Source: 13-2-20CM-66-19 sp963760225 (GTDB lineage Bacteria; Pseudomonadota; Gammaproteobacteria; Steroidobacterales; Steroidobacteraceae). From it: DNA of 64,000 bases. A model generated the notes under the pieces. The model ran no database searches, was not told the DNA's origin, and worked only from the letters and a program-made list of their open reading frames with translations. Positions 8,491-17,365 of the stretch are shown here, piece after piece (the stretch's first letter is position 1; each line of letters starts with the position of its first letter). A program made the position numbers and the translations under genes. The stretch is taken from NCBI GenBank assembly GCA_963760225.1, contig CAVXCD010000003.1, forward strand, positions 2,046,001-2,110,000. Direction: 5' to 3'.

Positions 8491-9240
8491 TCAGATGGTC
8501 AGGAGCTCCTCGTAGAACCCGCCATAGCGCTGCAAGCGGTCGACAAAGTGGATCTCGAGAATCCAGTGTCGTGGCCGTCCCAGCGCATCGGGTGCGCGTA
8601 ACGACAGCTCATTGCCCTGACGGATCGAGAGTCCTCGCGGGTCGGCGGGACTCGTCTCGTGTGGGAAGTGACCGATCAGGTGCCCCGCGCTGGGCGCGCC
8701 GAATTCCCAGCCGGCCTGCGTTGCAAGACCACTCACGAAGTCATACAAGGCCCCGGCCGTCAGATCGGGTGTTTTGAGATAGAGCTCCTTTCCCCTACGA
8801 AAGGCAGTCGCGATATCGATGACCAGTCGGTGCTTGTGGAGGTCTGTGCCGAGCACATAGGTGCGCCCGAAATCCGCCTCCCACGTCTCGAACAAAGGCC
8901 CGAAGTCGAGGTAGACAATATCGTCCTCCTCTATCCGTCGGTCCGGGGGATCGGCGTGATAGGTAAGGACCGTATTCGGACCGCAGCGAACCACGCGTTT
9001 GTGCCAGTGCCGGCGCACACCAAAGCGCAGACCGGCGAGCGCATGGATCTCCGCGCTGAGCTCGCTTTCCGAGACTCCCGGCCGAATGAGTCCGCGCCCG
9101 ATGGCCTCGGCGAATAGCTCCTCGGCCTTACGCTGCGCACCCGCCAGTGCCTCCTCCACCTGCCCCATAGACCGTAATCGCTCGACTACAGACCGATCGC
9201 GGTCAGCGACGCGCAAGGCGCGGGTATCGTGCGCGCACAA
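8491..9240 (-). CDS. M24-family metallopeptidase-like protein
   Basis: This 249-residue protein has the pita-bread fold motifs of M24 peptidases (Xaa-Pro peptidase, methionine aminopeptidase, creatinase group). The metal ligands appear in order: Asp in YLDFGP, Asp in EADFGRTY, His in GHLIGHFPH, and Glu in LEIHFVD; the last ligand Glu may lie near the C-terminus (YEELLTI). It lacks the N-terminal creatinase domain, so it is a single-domain Xaa-Pro-dipeptidase-like enzyme. It converges on the nitrate-reductase-associated gene with a 19-base gap. An internal Met at codon 25 (MGQVEEAL) is an alternative start. Confidence 0.85.
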   Translation of the reverse strand: MCAHDTRALRVADRDRSVVERLRSMGQVEEALAGAQRKAEELFAEAIGRGLIRPGVSESELSAEIHALAGLRFGVRRHWHKRVVRCGPNTVLTYHADPPDRRIEEDDIVYLDFGPLFETWEADFGRTYVLGTDLHKHRLVIDIATAFRRGKELYLKTPDLTAGALYDFVSGLATQAGWEFGAPSAGHLIGHFPHETSPADPRGLSIRQGNELSLRAPDALGRPRHWILEIHFVDRLQRYGGFYEELLTI

Positions 9241-9344
9241 CGCCTGTCCAACTCACCTGCGGCAGCGGCTTCAGCTTGTCCACCATTCGGTAGAGGTCAC
9301 TGGGTGGACTTTACGCCTGAGCGGTACCATTCGCGCGGCAGCTC

Positions 9345-10112
9345 CTAGCCGCCGGTCGCGCTGCGGAAGATCATGTAGAACGCGACCAGGAAGACCACCA
9401 CTGCATATACCCGATTCAGCGCTCCCTGCTTCGCCGCCAGGCGCCGCGCGAGACGCGTGCCGGCGACACTGGCCAGCGCGCCGGCCCCGATGAACACCGC
9501 CGCCAGGGGCCAGTCGATCCAGCCCGAGCGCGCGTAGTTGACCGCGGTAGTCAGTCCGAAGGCCGCCACCGCAACGAGCGCGGAGCCGACCGCCTCGAGA
9601 ATCGGCAGGTGCGCGGCGTACATGAGCCCCGGCACGATCAGAAAGCCACCGCCAACCCCGAAAAATCCGCTCACCGCCCCCGTCAGTACGCCGACGATGA
9701 GGAGTCTCGGAGTGCTGACCCGACCGGGCTCAGCATCAGGGTTGTCACGCGCAGGGCGGCGCCGCAGCATGATGACGCCGACCAGCACCATCAGTGCGGC
9801 GAAGCAGACCAGGAGCTTGGGGCCCGCGAGTGCCTTGCCGCCGAGCGATCCGATCCATGCACCGGCAACGCCGGCTGCCGCGAACAGGCCCGCTATTCTC
9901 CAGCGCACGGTGCCGAGCCGCGCGTGGCTCGCGACGCCTGCGAGCGCATTGGCGGCGACGGCGAGCGCGCTGGTGCCGACGGCCAGATGCGCGTCACTCA
10001 CCCCGACGGCATACACGATGAGCGGGACGGCGAGGATCGAACCACCACCGCCGATCAGCCCGAGTGAAAAGCCGACGATCATCCCGGCTGCGGCGCCGAT
10101 GAGGTACTGCAA
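9345..10112 (-). CDS. TauE/SafE-family sulfite exporter-like permease
   Basis: This 255-residue membrane protein has the two-repeat organisation of the TauE/SafE family. The N-terminal half begins with GFSLGLIGGGGSILAVPLIVY and the second half with GAVSGFFGVGGGFLIVPGLMY, the paired glycine-rich entries to each repeat, and about eight hydrophobic segments can be counted. Family members export sulfite, sulfoacetate or other organosulfur anions across the inner membrane. It lies seven bases after the TsdBA gene and should be the last gene of the sulfur operon, probably moving a sulfur oxyanion. Confidence 0.9.
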   Translation of the reverse strand: MQYLIGAAAGMIVGFSLGLIGGGGSILAVPLIVYAVGVSDAHLAVGTSALAVAANALAGVASHARLGTVRWRIAGLFAAAGVAGAWIGSLGGKALAGPKLLVCFAALMVLVGVIMLRRRPARDNPDAEPGRVSTPRLLIVGVLTGAVSGFFGVGGGFLIVPGLMYAAHLPILEAVGSALVAVAAFGLTTAVNYARSGWIDWPLAAVFIGAGALASVAGTRLARRLAAKQGALNRVYAVVVFLVAFYMIFRSATGG

Positions 10113-10119
10113 GGGAACC

Positions 10120-11715
10120 CTAGCTGCCCCCGGAAGCTGAAGCGCGTTCGCGCGGGCGGTGACCCGGGGTCACCGAGCTGCTGCCGAGGACGTAGCCGTC
10201 CACACGCTGCCCGTACATGGAATCGTCGCGGTCGTGGAACCGGGCCCGGGTCGCGGCCACCGAGCCCGTGTAGCGCGGATCCTGCGGGCGCTCGTGGCTA
10301 TCCACGAACAGCGCAACGTCCCACGCCTCCTGATCCGTGAGAGTGCCCCCGAGACCAAACGGCATGTTGCTCTTGATGAAGGCGGCCGCGTTGGTCACGT
10401 TGACCATGCCGGCGCCCCAGTTGTAAGAGTCTGCGCCCCAGAGCGCTGGGAACCCCGGACTGCCGTCGTTGGCGCTCTGGCCGTCGCCGCTGTTACCGTG
10501 GCACAGCGCGCACTTCTGCGCATATACGACTGCACCCCTCGCGCCGTCCGGAGGCAGTGCGGGCTTCGGCGGCTTGAGGTAGCCGCGGCCGGCGATGTTC
10601 GGATCGAGCGGCGCGCCACGCGCCATCCAGTAGGAATAGCTCTCCAGCGCGACCAGCAGCGGATCTCCGAGGGGCGGTGCCTCGCCATTCATGCTGTAGC
10701 GAAAACAGCCCTGCAGTCGCTCCGCGAAGGTGTTGACGTGGCCATTCTTGGCGCGGTACGCGGGATACGAGACGTACGCCGCCCACATCGGCGCCGAGCC
10801 GACCCGGCGTCCCTCATCGAGGTGACAGCTGGTACAACGCAGATCGTTGCCCACATAGCGCCGCGCGTAACGCCCGGGATCGTCAAAGATCTGCCGGCCG
10901 AGCTGCACCACTTTGCCGAAGTCGTCATCGGGAATCGGGACATCGGCGGGCGCGAAATCGTGCTGCCCGGGCGCCGCGACAGACTCAGGCCGCTTCGCAG
11001 AGCGCGGCGGAGCCTCGTCCACACGCGCCACCGCGGGCGCGGCGGTCAGTGCGGCAGCGCCTGCGGGGATGGCGGCAAAGTAATCGGCCACATCGCGCAC
11101 GTCGGCATCGGAGAGTCGGCTGGCAATCGTCCGCATCAGGTCGAGCGGATCACCTCGGCGGGTGCCCTGCTGCCAGGCGCGCAGCTGGACGGCGAGATAC
11201 GCCGACGGCTGCGCGCTTAGCGGAGGAAAGGCTGCACCGATGCCGCTGCCGTTCTCTCCGTGGCACTGCACGCAGGCGGGAATCTCTTCGGACCAGCGCC
11301 CGTGCAGAGCGAGCCGATCATCACGCAAGGCGGAGGTGTTGCCCGGTTGGCGCGTATGGGCCCCGAGTGCGGCGTAGTAGTCCGCGAGTTGTGTTCGGTC
11401 GTGCGCACTGAGCGATCGGGCCAGCGGCGCCATGACCGGGCTCTGGCGCGTTCCGTCCGCGAATGCTTCGAGTTGCCTCATCTGGTAGGCCGCAGGCAGT
11501 CCCTGCAGTCGCGGAATCCCACTCGCGCCGTTGCCCTCGCCCGACTGTCCGTGGCAAGAGGCGCAGGACACCGCGGCGGCCGGAGCCGATCGCCGCGCGG
11601 TCGCGGCGTCCGCCGCGATCGCGGTCGGCAGTTGCGACGCGGGCGCAAGCAAAACGAGCAGCGTCGCGCGGAACGCCGCCTCAGCGCGCCGTGGAAATAT
11701 AGGGTTTGAATCCAT
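10120..11715 (-). CDS. tsdBA: TsdB-TsdA fusion: tetrahaem thiosulfate dehydrogenase
   Basis: This 531-residue exported protein has a signal peptide (cleavage near AIAA) and four CxxCH haem sites: CASCH at about residue 51, CVQCH at 148, CTSCH at 294 and CALCH at 402. The first two sit in a cytochrome c4-like double domain (TsdB-like electron acceptor). The C-terminal half is TsdA-like: VGNDLRCTSCHLDEG, YPAYRAKNGHVNTFAERLQGCF and SMNG. Cys337 in QGCF is where TsdA enzymes place the unusual Cys ligand of the active-site haem. TsdA joins two thiosulfates to tetrathionate or the reverse; natural TsdBA fusions are known. The start at 11715 precedes the signal peptide and overlaps the binding-protein gene by 35 bases. 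Confidence 0.88.
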   Translation of the reverse strand: MDSNPIFPRRAEAAFRATLLVLLAPASQLPTAIAADAATARRSAPAAAVSCASCHGQSGEGNGASGIPRLQGLPAAYQMRQLEAFADGTRQSPVMAPLARSLSAHDRTQLADYYAALGAHTRQPGNTSALRDDRLALHGRWSEEIPACVQCHGENGSGIGAAFPPLSAQPSAYLAVQLRAWQQGTRRGDPLDLMRTIASRLSDADVRDVADYFAAIPAGAAALTAAPAVARVDEAPPRSAKRPESVAAPGQHDFAPADVPIPDDDFGKVVQLGRQIFDDPGRYARRYVGNDLRCTSCHLDEGRRVGSAPMWAAYVSYPAYRAKNGHVNTFAERLQGCFRYSMNGEAPPLGDPLLVALESYSYWMARGAPLDPNIAGRGYLKPPKPALPPDGARGAVVYAQKCALCHGNSGDGQSANDGSPGFPALWGADSYNWGAGMVNVTNAAAFIKSNMPFGLGGTLTDQEAWDVALFVDSHERPQDPRYTGSVAATRARFHDRDDSMYGQRVDGYVLGSSSVTPGHRPRERASASGGS

Positions 11716-12715
11716 AGCGCTCGAAGATCGCCAGTGCTGCCGGCGAGCGAATGAAATCCAGCCACTCCTTCCCCGCTTGCACATGAGCAGCACCGCGCAC
11801 CAGCGCAGCGGCGTACACCCCGGTAGTGTTCTGCGAGTCGGGAATATCGACGTGTCCGATCGCATGGCCGATCTGCTCCTGGAACAGCGCCTCGGATCTC
11901 CAGGTCACGCCCGCCTCGACCCGGCACTGCATGAGCCACAGTGGCGTCTGCCGGTGATGGATACGGGTGAGCCGCGTCGTCCCGTCGTGCACCTTGTCCG
12001 TGTAGACCGCCTGCACCAGCGCCGCACCGCCCGCTTTCTCGAGCGACGCGCGGATCTGGCGAACCACACCCTCGAATTCAGGGTCCGGCATGGCGAGGCG
12101 AATACCCGCCTTACCGAGATCGGCCAACCCTACGATGTGCGCCGGATTACTCGTGGGCACCATGATGGTGAGCGTGTTGATGACGTACGGCACGGCCGGC
12201 GCTGCGAGCAGACCCGCCTCGATCTGCTTGTTTACCGCTTCGAGCCCGGCGAGGTACACGTCGGGCTTGACCGTCCAGGTCATATTCCCGACAGTCACCC
12301 GGCCGCCGGCCTGAATCTGGCGCACCAGAAGTCCCGGCGGAATCGTCTCCCAGAAGAGCCGGCCGAGGTACTGCGGGAAGCGTGCCTCGAAAGCCTGAAC
12401 GAGCGGCGCCATGGCAAAAAAGTAGTTGCCACCGACATACAGAACGAGCAGCGGATTGCCCGGGTCGCCGTGAAAGTCGGCCAGGACATCCGCTTCGGGC
12501 ACGGTGAACTCAAGTCCGCGATCCACGGCGTCGTTGTTGGCGCCGTGCTGCCACGGCGGAAAGATCGAATCATCCCATCGCCGGGGACAGTCGCTGCGCT
12601 CAGCAGCAGACTGCAGTGCGTGCGCCTGTCCCACGGTCTGCGCAGTGGTCACGGTCGTGGCAAGTGCGCTCAGCGCGAGCAGCCCCGCGGCAGCGTGACT
12701 GCGCAGGCAACTCAT
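11681..12715 (-). CDS. Periplasmic solute-binding protein (ModA / SBP_bac_11-like)
   Basis: This 344-residue protein has a Sec signal (AAAGLLALSALATTVTTAQ) and a type II periplasmic-binding-protein fold. The segments VINTLTIMVPTSNP, LADLGKAGIRLAMPDPEFEG and VTWRSEALF, and the ending KEWLDFIRSPAALAIFERYGFKPY, resemble the molybdate/sulfate/tungstate-binding ModA-like group. No permease or ATPase is adjacent, so it may serve as an accessory binder for the TsdBA system instead of an ABC importer component. The start at 12715 has GAAGG nine bases upstream. The ligand is unknown; an oxyanion such as thiosulfate is a reasonable guess. Confidence 0.8.
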   Translation of the reverse strand: MSCLRSHAAAGLLALSALATTVTTAQTVGQAHALQSAAERSDCPRRWDDSIFPPWQHGANNDAVDRGLEFTVPEADVLADFHGDPGNPLLVLYVGGNYFFAMAPLVQAFEARFPQYLGRLFWETIPPGLLVRQIQAGGRVTVGNMTWTVKPDVYLAGLEAVNKQIEAGLLAAPAVPYVINTLTIMVPTSNPAHIVGLADLGKAGIRLAMPDPEFEGVVRQIRASLEKAGGAALVQAVYTDKVHDGTTRLTRIHHRQTPLWLMQCRVEAGVTWRSEALFQEQIGHAIGHVDIPDSQNTTGVYAAALVRGAAHVQAGKEWLDFIRSPAALAIFERYGFKPYISTAR

Positions 12716-12770
12716 CCTCACGGGCCTTCGAGACCGAAGCACGGACGGTACACGTACAGCCGACGACAGC

Positions 12771-13328
12771 TCAAAAAAGCGGCATCAGCTGGTAACCCTG
12801 AGCCTCGAGCGTGGTGATCGTGGTGATCGCGGACAGCGCGACGGTGACCGATGGATCGATCCACTCGTACTGGTACTTATGTTCCACTACCGCCTGGCCA
12901 CATACCGCGACATCGACACCCGCTTTGCGCAAACGGGCGATCACCGCAAGATTGGGGTTGGCCATGCCGTAGTCGCTCTTGTAATGAGCGTCGTCGAGGG
13001 CAATCGAAGTGGCTGCACCATAGGCAACGGCTACGAACTTGAGATGGTTCGGTGGCACGCCGGCCGACGCGTAGAGATTCACCGCGCGCGCGACGCGCTC
13101 GATGGCCGGATTGACCTCCTCCGGAGTCTTCGAGGCAGCCGTCATCGCAAACACGACTTTGTAGGTCGCTTTGCTGTCGGGCTGATAGGCCGCCATCGGC
13201 AGCGGATGCACCTTGCCGTAGCCCTCGATCGCCGGCGCGCTCCACAGACCGGATTCATCCTCGGCCGCCGCCGGAAGCGCAGCGACTGCTCCGGCAACGA
13301 CTGCGACCAGCACGGCAATTCGATGCAT
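12771..13328 (-). CDS. Exported DsrE-family protein
   Basis: This 185-residue protein has a clear signal peptide (MHRIAVLVAVVAGAVAALPAAA). Its mature part has the DsrE/F-like fold signature: YKVVFAMTAASK at the first strand, then ARAVNLYASAG, VAVAYGAATSIAL and the conserved Cys in AGVDVAVCGQAVV, ending VTVALSAITTITTLEAQGYQLMPLF. DsrE-family proteins carry persulfide or sulfane sulfur on that Cys. Most act in the cytoplasm, so a Sec-exported one next to periplasmic TsdBA suggests handling of thiosulfate-derived sulfur in the periplasm. The ATG at 13328 follows GGAGAAG and is preferred over an ATG 13 codons earlier. It is the first gene of the operon. Confidence 0.85.
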   Translation of the reverse strand: MHRIAVLVAVVAGAVAALPAAAEDESGLWSAPAIEGYGKVHPLPMAAYQPDSKATYKVVFAMTAASKTPEEVNPAIERVARAVNLYASAGVPPNHLKFVAVAYGAATSIALDDAHYKSDYGMANPNLAVIARLRKAGVDVAVCGQAVVEHKYQYEWIDPSVTVALSAITTITTLEAQGYQLMPLF

Positions 13329-13356
13329 GCTCTTCTCCCGGTGGCCCGCGCTGAGC

Positions 13357-13370
13357 GAGTTGTACAACTC
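13357..13370. promoter_or_regulatory. Perfect 14-base palindrome upstream of the sulfur operon
   Basis: GAGTTGTACAACTC reads identically on both strands and ends 29 bases before the DsrE-like start at 13328. A second dyad, GACCCG (13379-13384) with CGGGTC (13396-13401), lies just upstream. A perfect 14-mer next to an operon start is typical of an operator for a dimeric HTH regulator. No regulator gene adjoins the operon, so the factor is unknown. A 6-base-core palindrome alone would be unremarkable, but the full 14 bases make chance less likely. Confidence 0.5.
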
Positions 13371-13458
13371 TAGCCCTTGACCCGGGAGGTTTCCACGGGT
13401 CGCAATTTCACTAAGTTATATACCATTGTTGATTTGAATTCTCGTCAACCGCGTCCCG

Positions 13459-15195
13459 CTATCGTTCGGCGCCTGGTCCGCTTTGATGTGCTATCCCCCA
13501 CACAAATGCTGCAACGGCTTTAACGTCGGCGTCACTCAATGGAGCACCGCCACGCGGCGGCATCGCGCCGTCGGCATGCTTCGGGCTCACCACACCCTTG
13601 TCAATTGTTGCGGCGATCGCCTGCCAGCTGCCATCACCCCAACTCCATTCCCCGCTGGTCAGGTTCGGGCCAACGGTGCTGCCCTTGGCATCCGAGCCGT
13701 GGCAGCCGCTACAGGTGCCTCCGGCGGACTCGCCCCAGAAGATTCGTGACCCGAGCAGCATCTGCTCGCGCGTGGCTCCGGGAGGCATCGGCAGCCGAGC
13801 GACGTCGAACGCCGGGCCGGCTGCCATAGCTACGACGGGTGGCGGGGCTCCCTGAAGCTTCACGTCCTCAGCAGGCCCGGAGTAAGTGATGCGCCAGATC
13901 TTCCCGTGGACGTCCTCGGACACGTAGAGCGACCCGTCCGGACCGACCGCCAAGCCACCGGGGCGCGCCAGTGCTCTGCCGGGCTCCCTGTACAGGCCCG
14001 CGAACCCATCCGCGAACACAAGGTAGTCTCCTGAGGGGCGTCCATCCGCAAGAGGCTGAAAGACGACGCTATAGCCAGCCTGAGTCGCAGGAGCGCGATT
14101 CCAGGAACCATGAAAAGCAACGAAGGCACCGCCACGATAGGGCTGCGGAAATTGTGTGCCCTTGTAGATCACCAGATCGTTCGGGGCCCAGTGCGCCGGA
14201 AAGAAAAATACCGGCCCGCGCTTCTGCGCGCATACCCCGATCTTGTTGCCGCCGTCACCGCCGTATTCGGGTGCCAGTACCAGCTTCTTCTGTAATCCAT
14301 CGTAGTAACAGGTGGGCCAGCCATAGTCCCCGCCCTGCTCCAGAACAAACACCTCTTCGGCCGGCAACTCGTGTCCGGTCTTCACGCTATAGAGCTTCGG
14401 ATAGTTCTCAAGCAGCTGGTCACGCCCGTGTTGGGTCACGAACAGCCGGCCCGCCGAGTCAAAATCCATGCCCTCGCCGTTGCGGATTCCGGTCGCATAG
14501 CGTTCAGAAGACGAGAACTTCTGGCCAGTCTTATCAGCGTCAAAGCGCCAGATTCCGCCGCGCGTTTCCAGTTCGGTGCACGGCTCGTGGCCCTTCGTGC
14601 CGGGCATGCGGTTTGCGATGTCACAGGCATTGGTCGCGGTGCCGACGTCCACGAACAGGTTTCCCTTACCATCGATCACGAAGGGATGCATCGGGTGATC
14701 GCCGCCGAGCGGCAGTCCCCGAACGACGACTTGCGGTTTTCCCGTCGGCACGACTGAACCGGTCTTCAGCGCGTAGCGGATGATACGGTCGTTGACCTCC
14801 GCATAGAGCCGGCCCCTGTAGATTGCGATTCCGGTGCCACCAGCCGCGCCCTCCTTCACGCCCTCGCCGAAGCGTTTGACAACGTCGGCACGCCCCGTGC
14901 CGTGCGTGTCTCGAAGCGCGACGAGGAATCCACCCTTGGGGAGCTTGTCCACATGGCCGTAGGTGTAGTAATCCCCGCTCCAGGTATTCACATAGACAGT
15001 CCCATCCTCGGCAACCGTCAGGTGGCGCGCATGCCCCAGGTGGTCTGCAAATACAGTGGCGCAGAACCCCGGTGGCAGACTCAGTCCCCCGTTGTCTCCC
15101 GGACACTTGTCAGATGCCGAAGCCGCGTGCGCTGCACCGCCCGCAGATGCAACAAGCACAAGGAGGAGATAACCCGACAGCGGCCGCTTGCCCAT
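13459..15195 (-). CDS. Sorbosone/glucose dehydrogenase-type beta-propeller fused to cytochrome c
   Basis: This 578-residue exported protein has a signal peptide (LSGYLLLVLVASAGGAAHA) and a six-bladed GSDH-type propeller: GFCATVFADHLGHARHL, GRLFVTQHGRDQLL, GGDYGWPTCYYDG, FVAFHGSWNRAP and GGLAVGPDGSLYVSED. The last 90 residues form a small cytochrome c domain with one CSGCHG site and a distal Met near GAMPPRGG. Such proteins oxidise sugars or related alcohols in the periplasm, often with PQQ, and pass electrons to the attached haem. The start at 15195 was chosen for the signal peptide. The PEBP gene lies 63 bases upstream on the same strand. Confidence 0.88.
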   Translation of the reverse strand: MGKRPLSGYLLLVLVASAGGAAHAASASDKCPGDNGGLSLPPGFCATVFADHLGHARHLTVAEDGTVYVNTWSGDYYTYGHVDKLPKGGFLVALRDTHGTGRADVVKRFGEGVKEGAAGGTGIAIYRGRLYAEVNDRIIRYALKTGSVVPTGKPQVVVRGLPLGGDHPMHPFVIDGKGNLFVDVGTATNACDIANRMPGTKGHEPCTELETRGGIWRFDADKTGQKFSSSERYATGIRNGEGMDFDSAGRLFVTQHGRDQLLENYPKLYSVKTGHELPAEEVFVLEQGGDYGWPTCYYDGLQKKLVLAPEYGGDGGNKIGVCAQKRGPVFFFPAHWAPNDLVIYKGTQFPQPYRGGAFVAFHGSWNRAPATQAGYSVVFQPLADGRPSGDYLVFADGFAGLYREPGRALARPGGLAVGPDGSLYVSEDVHGKIWRITYSGPAEDVKLQGAPPPVVAMAAGPAFDVARLPMPPGATREQMLLGSRIFWGESAGGTCSGCHGSDAKGSTVGPNLTSGEWSWGDGSWQAIAATIDKGVVSPKHADGAMPPRGGAPLSDADVKAVAAFVWGIAHQSGPGAER

Positions 15196-15258
15196 AAAGT
15201 TCACCCGGGGATTTCGTGGCAGCGCCGACCCGACGCCTGCGAGCATCGTATGCGCGCC

Positions 15259-15843
15259 CTACGGCGCTTTCTTCGGACGCGAGAACAACCGAACGATCGA
15301 CGCCTTGGCGAGCGTCTTCGTCGAGATCTCGTAATCGATATTGGCCGCGGTCGATGTCGCAGGCACGCCAAGGTGCTCAACACTCAGTGCGTACACGGTG
15401 ATCGTGTAGTGGTGCGAAGGATCACCCTCGTCCGGACACGGCCCGTAGTAGTGCGCCTCGGGCGCATCGCCATCGGGCTTTCCCTGCTGAGCCCCCTGCG
15501 GCATGCCGGAGTTGCCTGGAGCGCCGGCGCCGCGGGGAAGTTGTCTCGCCGTTGCCGGGATGTCATAGACCAACCAGTGCCACCACCCGGATGCCGGAGG
15601 GCGGTACGGATCAAACATGGTGATGGCGAAGCTCTTTGTGCCGGCGGGGGGATTGCTCCAGTGCAGTGCCGGCGATTCGTTCGGACCATGGCAGCCGAAT
15701 GCATTCGCGGTGAACTGTTCTGCAATAGGCTTCCCCGCAGGAAGATCGGGACTGGAGAGCGTAAACGCCGGCTCCGCACTCCATGCAGTCGAACAAAATA
15801 CCAGCACCGACAGACACAGAGCGTTGCCACGCTTCATTCTCAT
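15259..15843 (-). CDS. YbhB/YbcL-type phosphatidylethanolamine-binding protein, exported
   Basis: This 194-residue protein of the PEBP (Raf-kinase-inhibitor-like) family has an N-terminal signal (ALCLSVLVFCSTAWSA). The ligand-pocket motifs are visible: SPALHWSNPPAGTKSFAITMFDP, WWHWLVYDIPA and HYYGPCPDEGDPSHHYTITVYAL, followed by an ALSVEHLGVPA helix. Bacterial PEBPs bind small anionic ligands, and no enzymatic role is established for most. It is probably co-transcribed with the downstream sorbosone dehydrogenase-like gene. A second ATG two codons in is spaced better from GGGGGA and may be the real start. Confidence 0.9.
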   Translation of the reverse strand: MRMKRGNALCLSVLVFCSTAWSAEPAFTLSSPDLPAGKPIAEQFTANAFGCHGPNESPALHWSNPPAGTKSFAITMFDPYRPPASGWWHWLVYDIPATARQLPRGAGAPGNSGMPQGAQQGKPDGDAPEAHYYGPCPDEGDPSHHYTITVYALSVEHLGVPATSTAANIDYEISTKTLAKASIVRLFSRPKKAP

Positions 15844-15969
15844 TCCCCCAACAAACCGGTGTAGCTCGCAGCGCGCTGCTACGAACCCAGCCCCTTAGCC
15901 TGATAATACACCAACGAATCGATCGCTTCCGACACGCGACCCACGCCGCAGCGCCCGATCCGCTTCCAA

Positions 15970-17028
15970 CTAGGCGGTCAGAGTTTGCATGTCGATTACG
16001 AAGCGGTAACGAACATCCCCGCGTAGCAACCGTGCATACGCCTTCTCGATTTCCGCCATCCCAATCATCTCGATCTCGGACACGATTTTCCGGTCGGCGC
16101 AGAAGTCGAGCATCTCCTGGGTCTCCCGGATTCCGCCAATGGCCGAGCCCGCGATGCTTCGGCGACGTAGCAAAAGGTTAAAGACCGCAGGGGACGGGTG
16201 CGCTGTCGCCGGAGCTCCCACCAGGGTGAGCGTGCCGTCGCGCTTGAGTAGCTTCACATAGGCGTCCAGATCGTGGGACGCAGAAACCGTGTCCAGGATG
16301 AAGTCACAGGTCCCGGCGCGCTGGGACATGTCAGCGGCATTCGCCGACACGACGACCTCGTCCGCGCCCAGCTTAAGGGCTTCCTTCCCCTTCGCCGGCG
16401 AAGTGGTGAAGGCCACGACGTGCGCTTCAAGCGCGCGGGCCAGCTTCACCCCCATGTGACCCAATCCGCCGATCCCGACGATTCCCACGGTCTTACCGGG
16501 ACCCGCCTCCCAATGCCTGAGCGGCGACCACGTGGTGATCCCCGCGCACAGCAGCGGCGCAACGGCCGCGAGTTGTGTGGCGTCGTGTTTTACAGTGAGC
16601 ACGAAGTGCTCGTCGACGACGATCGTCCGCGAATATCCCCCGTAGGTGTTTTCCCCGTCCCCTTTGACCCATCCGTTGTACGTCTGGGTAAAGCCGTGCG
16701 GACCCTCGCAATACTGCTCGAGCCCAAGCTTGCAGGCCTCGCAGCTCCGGCAGCTGTCCACCATGCACCCGACGGCAACAATGGTTCCGGGCGCAAGACG
16801 GCGCACCCCCCTGCCGACGGCCGACACGCGTCCGACAATCTCATGTCCGGGAACACACGGATAGCGGATTCCGTCCCACTCACCGCGGGCCGCATGCAGG
16901 TCTGAATGGCACACTCCGCAGTAGAGAATGTCGATGACGACGTCGCGATCCCCGGCTTCGCGCCGTTCAATCGTGTGCGGTGCCAATGGTGAGGTCGAGG
17001 ATTGCGCGGCATAGGCTCGAGTCTGCAT
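15970..17028 (-). CDS. NAD(P)-dependent alcohol dehydrogenase (YahK/CAD-like)
   Basis: This 352-residue zinc MDR enzyme belongs to the cinnamyl-alcohol-dehydrogenase/YahK branch. The catalytic-zinc motif is YCGVCHSDLH with GHEIVGRV; the structural-zinc Cys are in DSCRSCEACKLGLEQYC; family-typical TYNGWVKGDGENTYGGYSR follows. The cofactor motif GIGGLGHMGVKLA is the NADP-type sequence of this branch, whose members reduce diverse aldehydes. It stands alone between the PEBP gene and decayed sequence, so it is probably a general aldehyde reductase. Confidence 0.93.
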   Translation of the reverse strand: MQTRAYAAQSSTSPLAPHTIERREAGDRDVVIDILYCGVCHSDLHAARGEWDGIRYPCVPGHEIVGRVSAVGRGVRRLAPGTIVAVGCMVDSCRSCEACKLGLEQYCEGPHGFTQTYNGWVKGDGENTYGGYSRTIVVDEHFVLTVKHDATQLAAVAPLLCAGITTWSPLRHWEAGPGKTVGIVGIGGLGHMGVKLARALEAHVVAFTTSPAKGKEALKLGADEVVVSANAADMSQRAGTCDFILDTVSASHDLDAYVKLLKRDGTLTLVGAPATAHPSPAVFNLLLRRRSIAGSAIGGIRETQEMLDFCADRKIVSEIEMIGMAEIEKAYARLLRGDVRYRFVIDMQTLTA

Positions 17029-17164
17029 GCGAGGTTCTCCGGGGAGGTTCAGTGCTCAGCGTGCACGTTCAATGGAGGCGCGACAATCGGTCACAAGAGA
17101 GAGCCCGCCCACGCTTGTGCCTGAACCCGGTGCTCCACAACGAGGCGCAGCTGTGCCGCCTCGC

Positions 17165-17365
17165 CCCAGGTCACAGCGCCTCGATGCCACCCCTATGCAA
17201 GTTGCGCTTGCCTGGCTGCTGTGCCGCGCGCCCAACATCCTTCTGATCCCCGGCACGTCCTCCATCGCCCATCTGCGGGAAAACCTGGCAGCGGCCGAGT
17301 TGGAGTTACCGGAGGATGCGCTCATCGAGCTGGACGAAATTGGGAGACACAGCGACGCTGCCTGA
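17165..17365 (+). pseudogene. C-terminal fragment of an aldo/keto reductase
   Basis: Only the last ~60 residues of an aldo/keto reductase survive: DATPMQVALAWLLCRAPNIL, then IPGTSSIAHLRENLAAAELELPED and a final DEIG, ending in TGA at 17363-17365. This is the cofactor-binding C-terminal section of the family (the IPGTSS segment contacts the NADP phosphate). No barrel strands with the catalytic Asp-Tyr-Lys-His tetrad are found upstream. The fragment sits between an intact alcohol dehydrogenase and a second truncated gene, which marks 17.03-17.65 kb as a decay zone. Confidence 0.8.
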
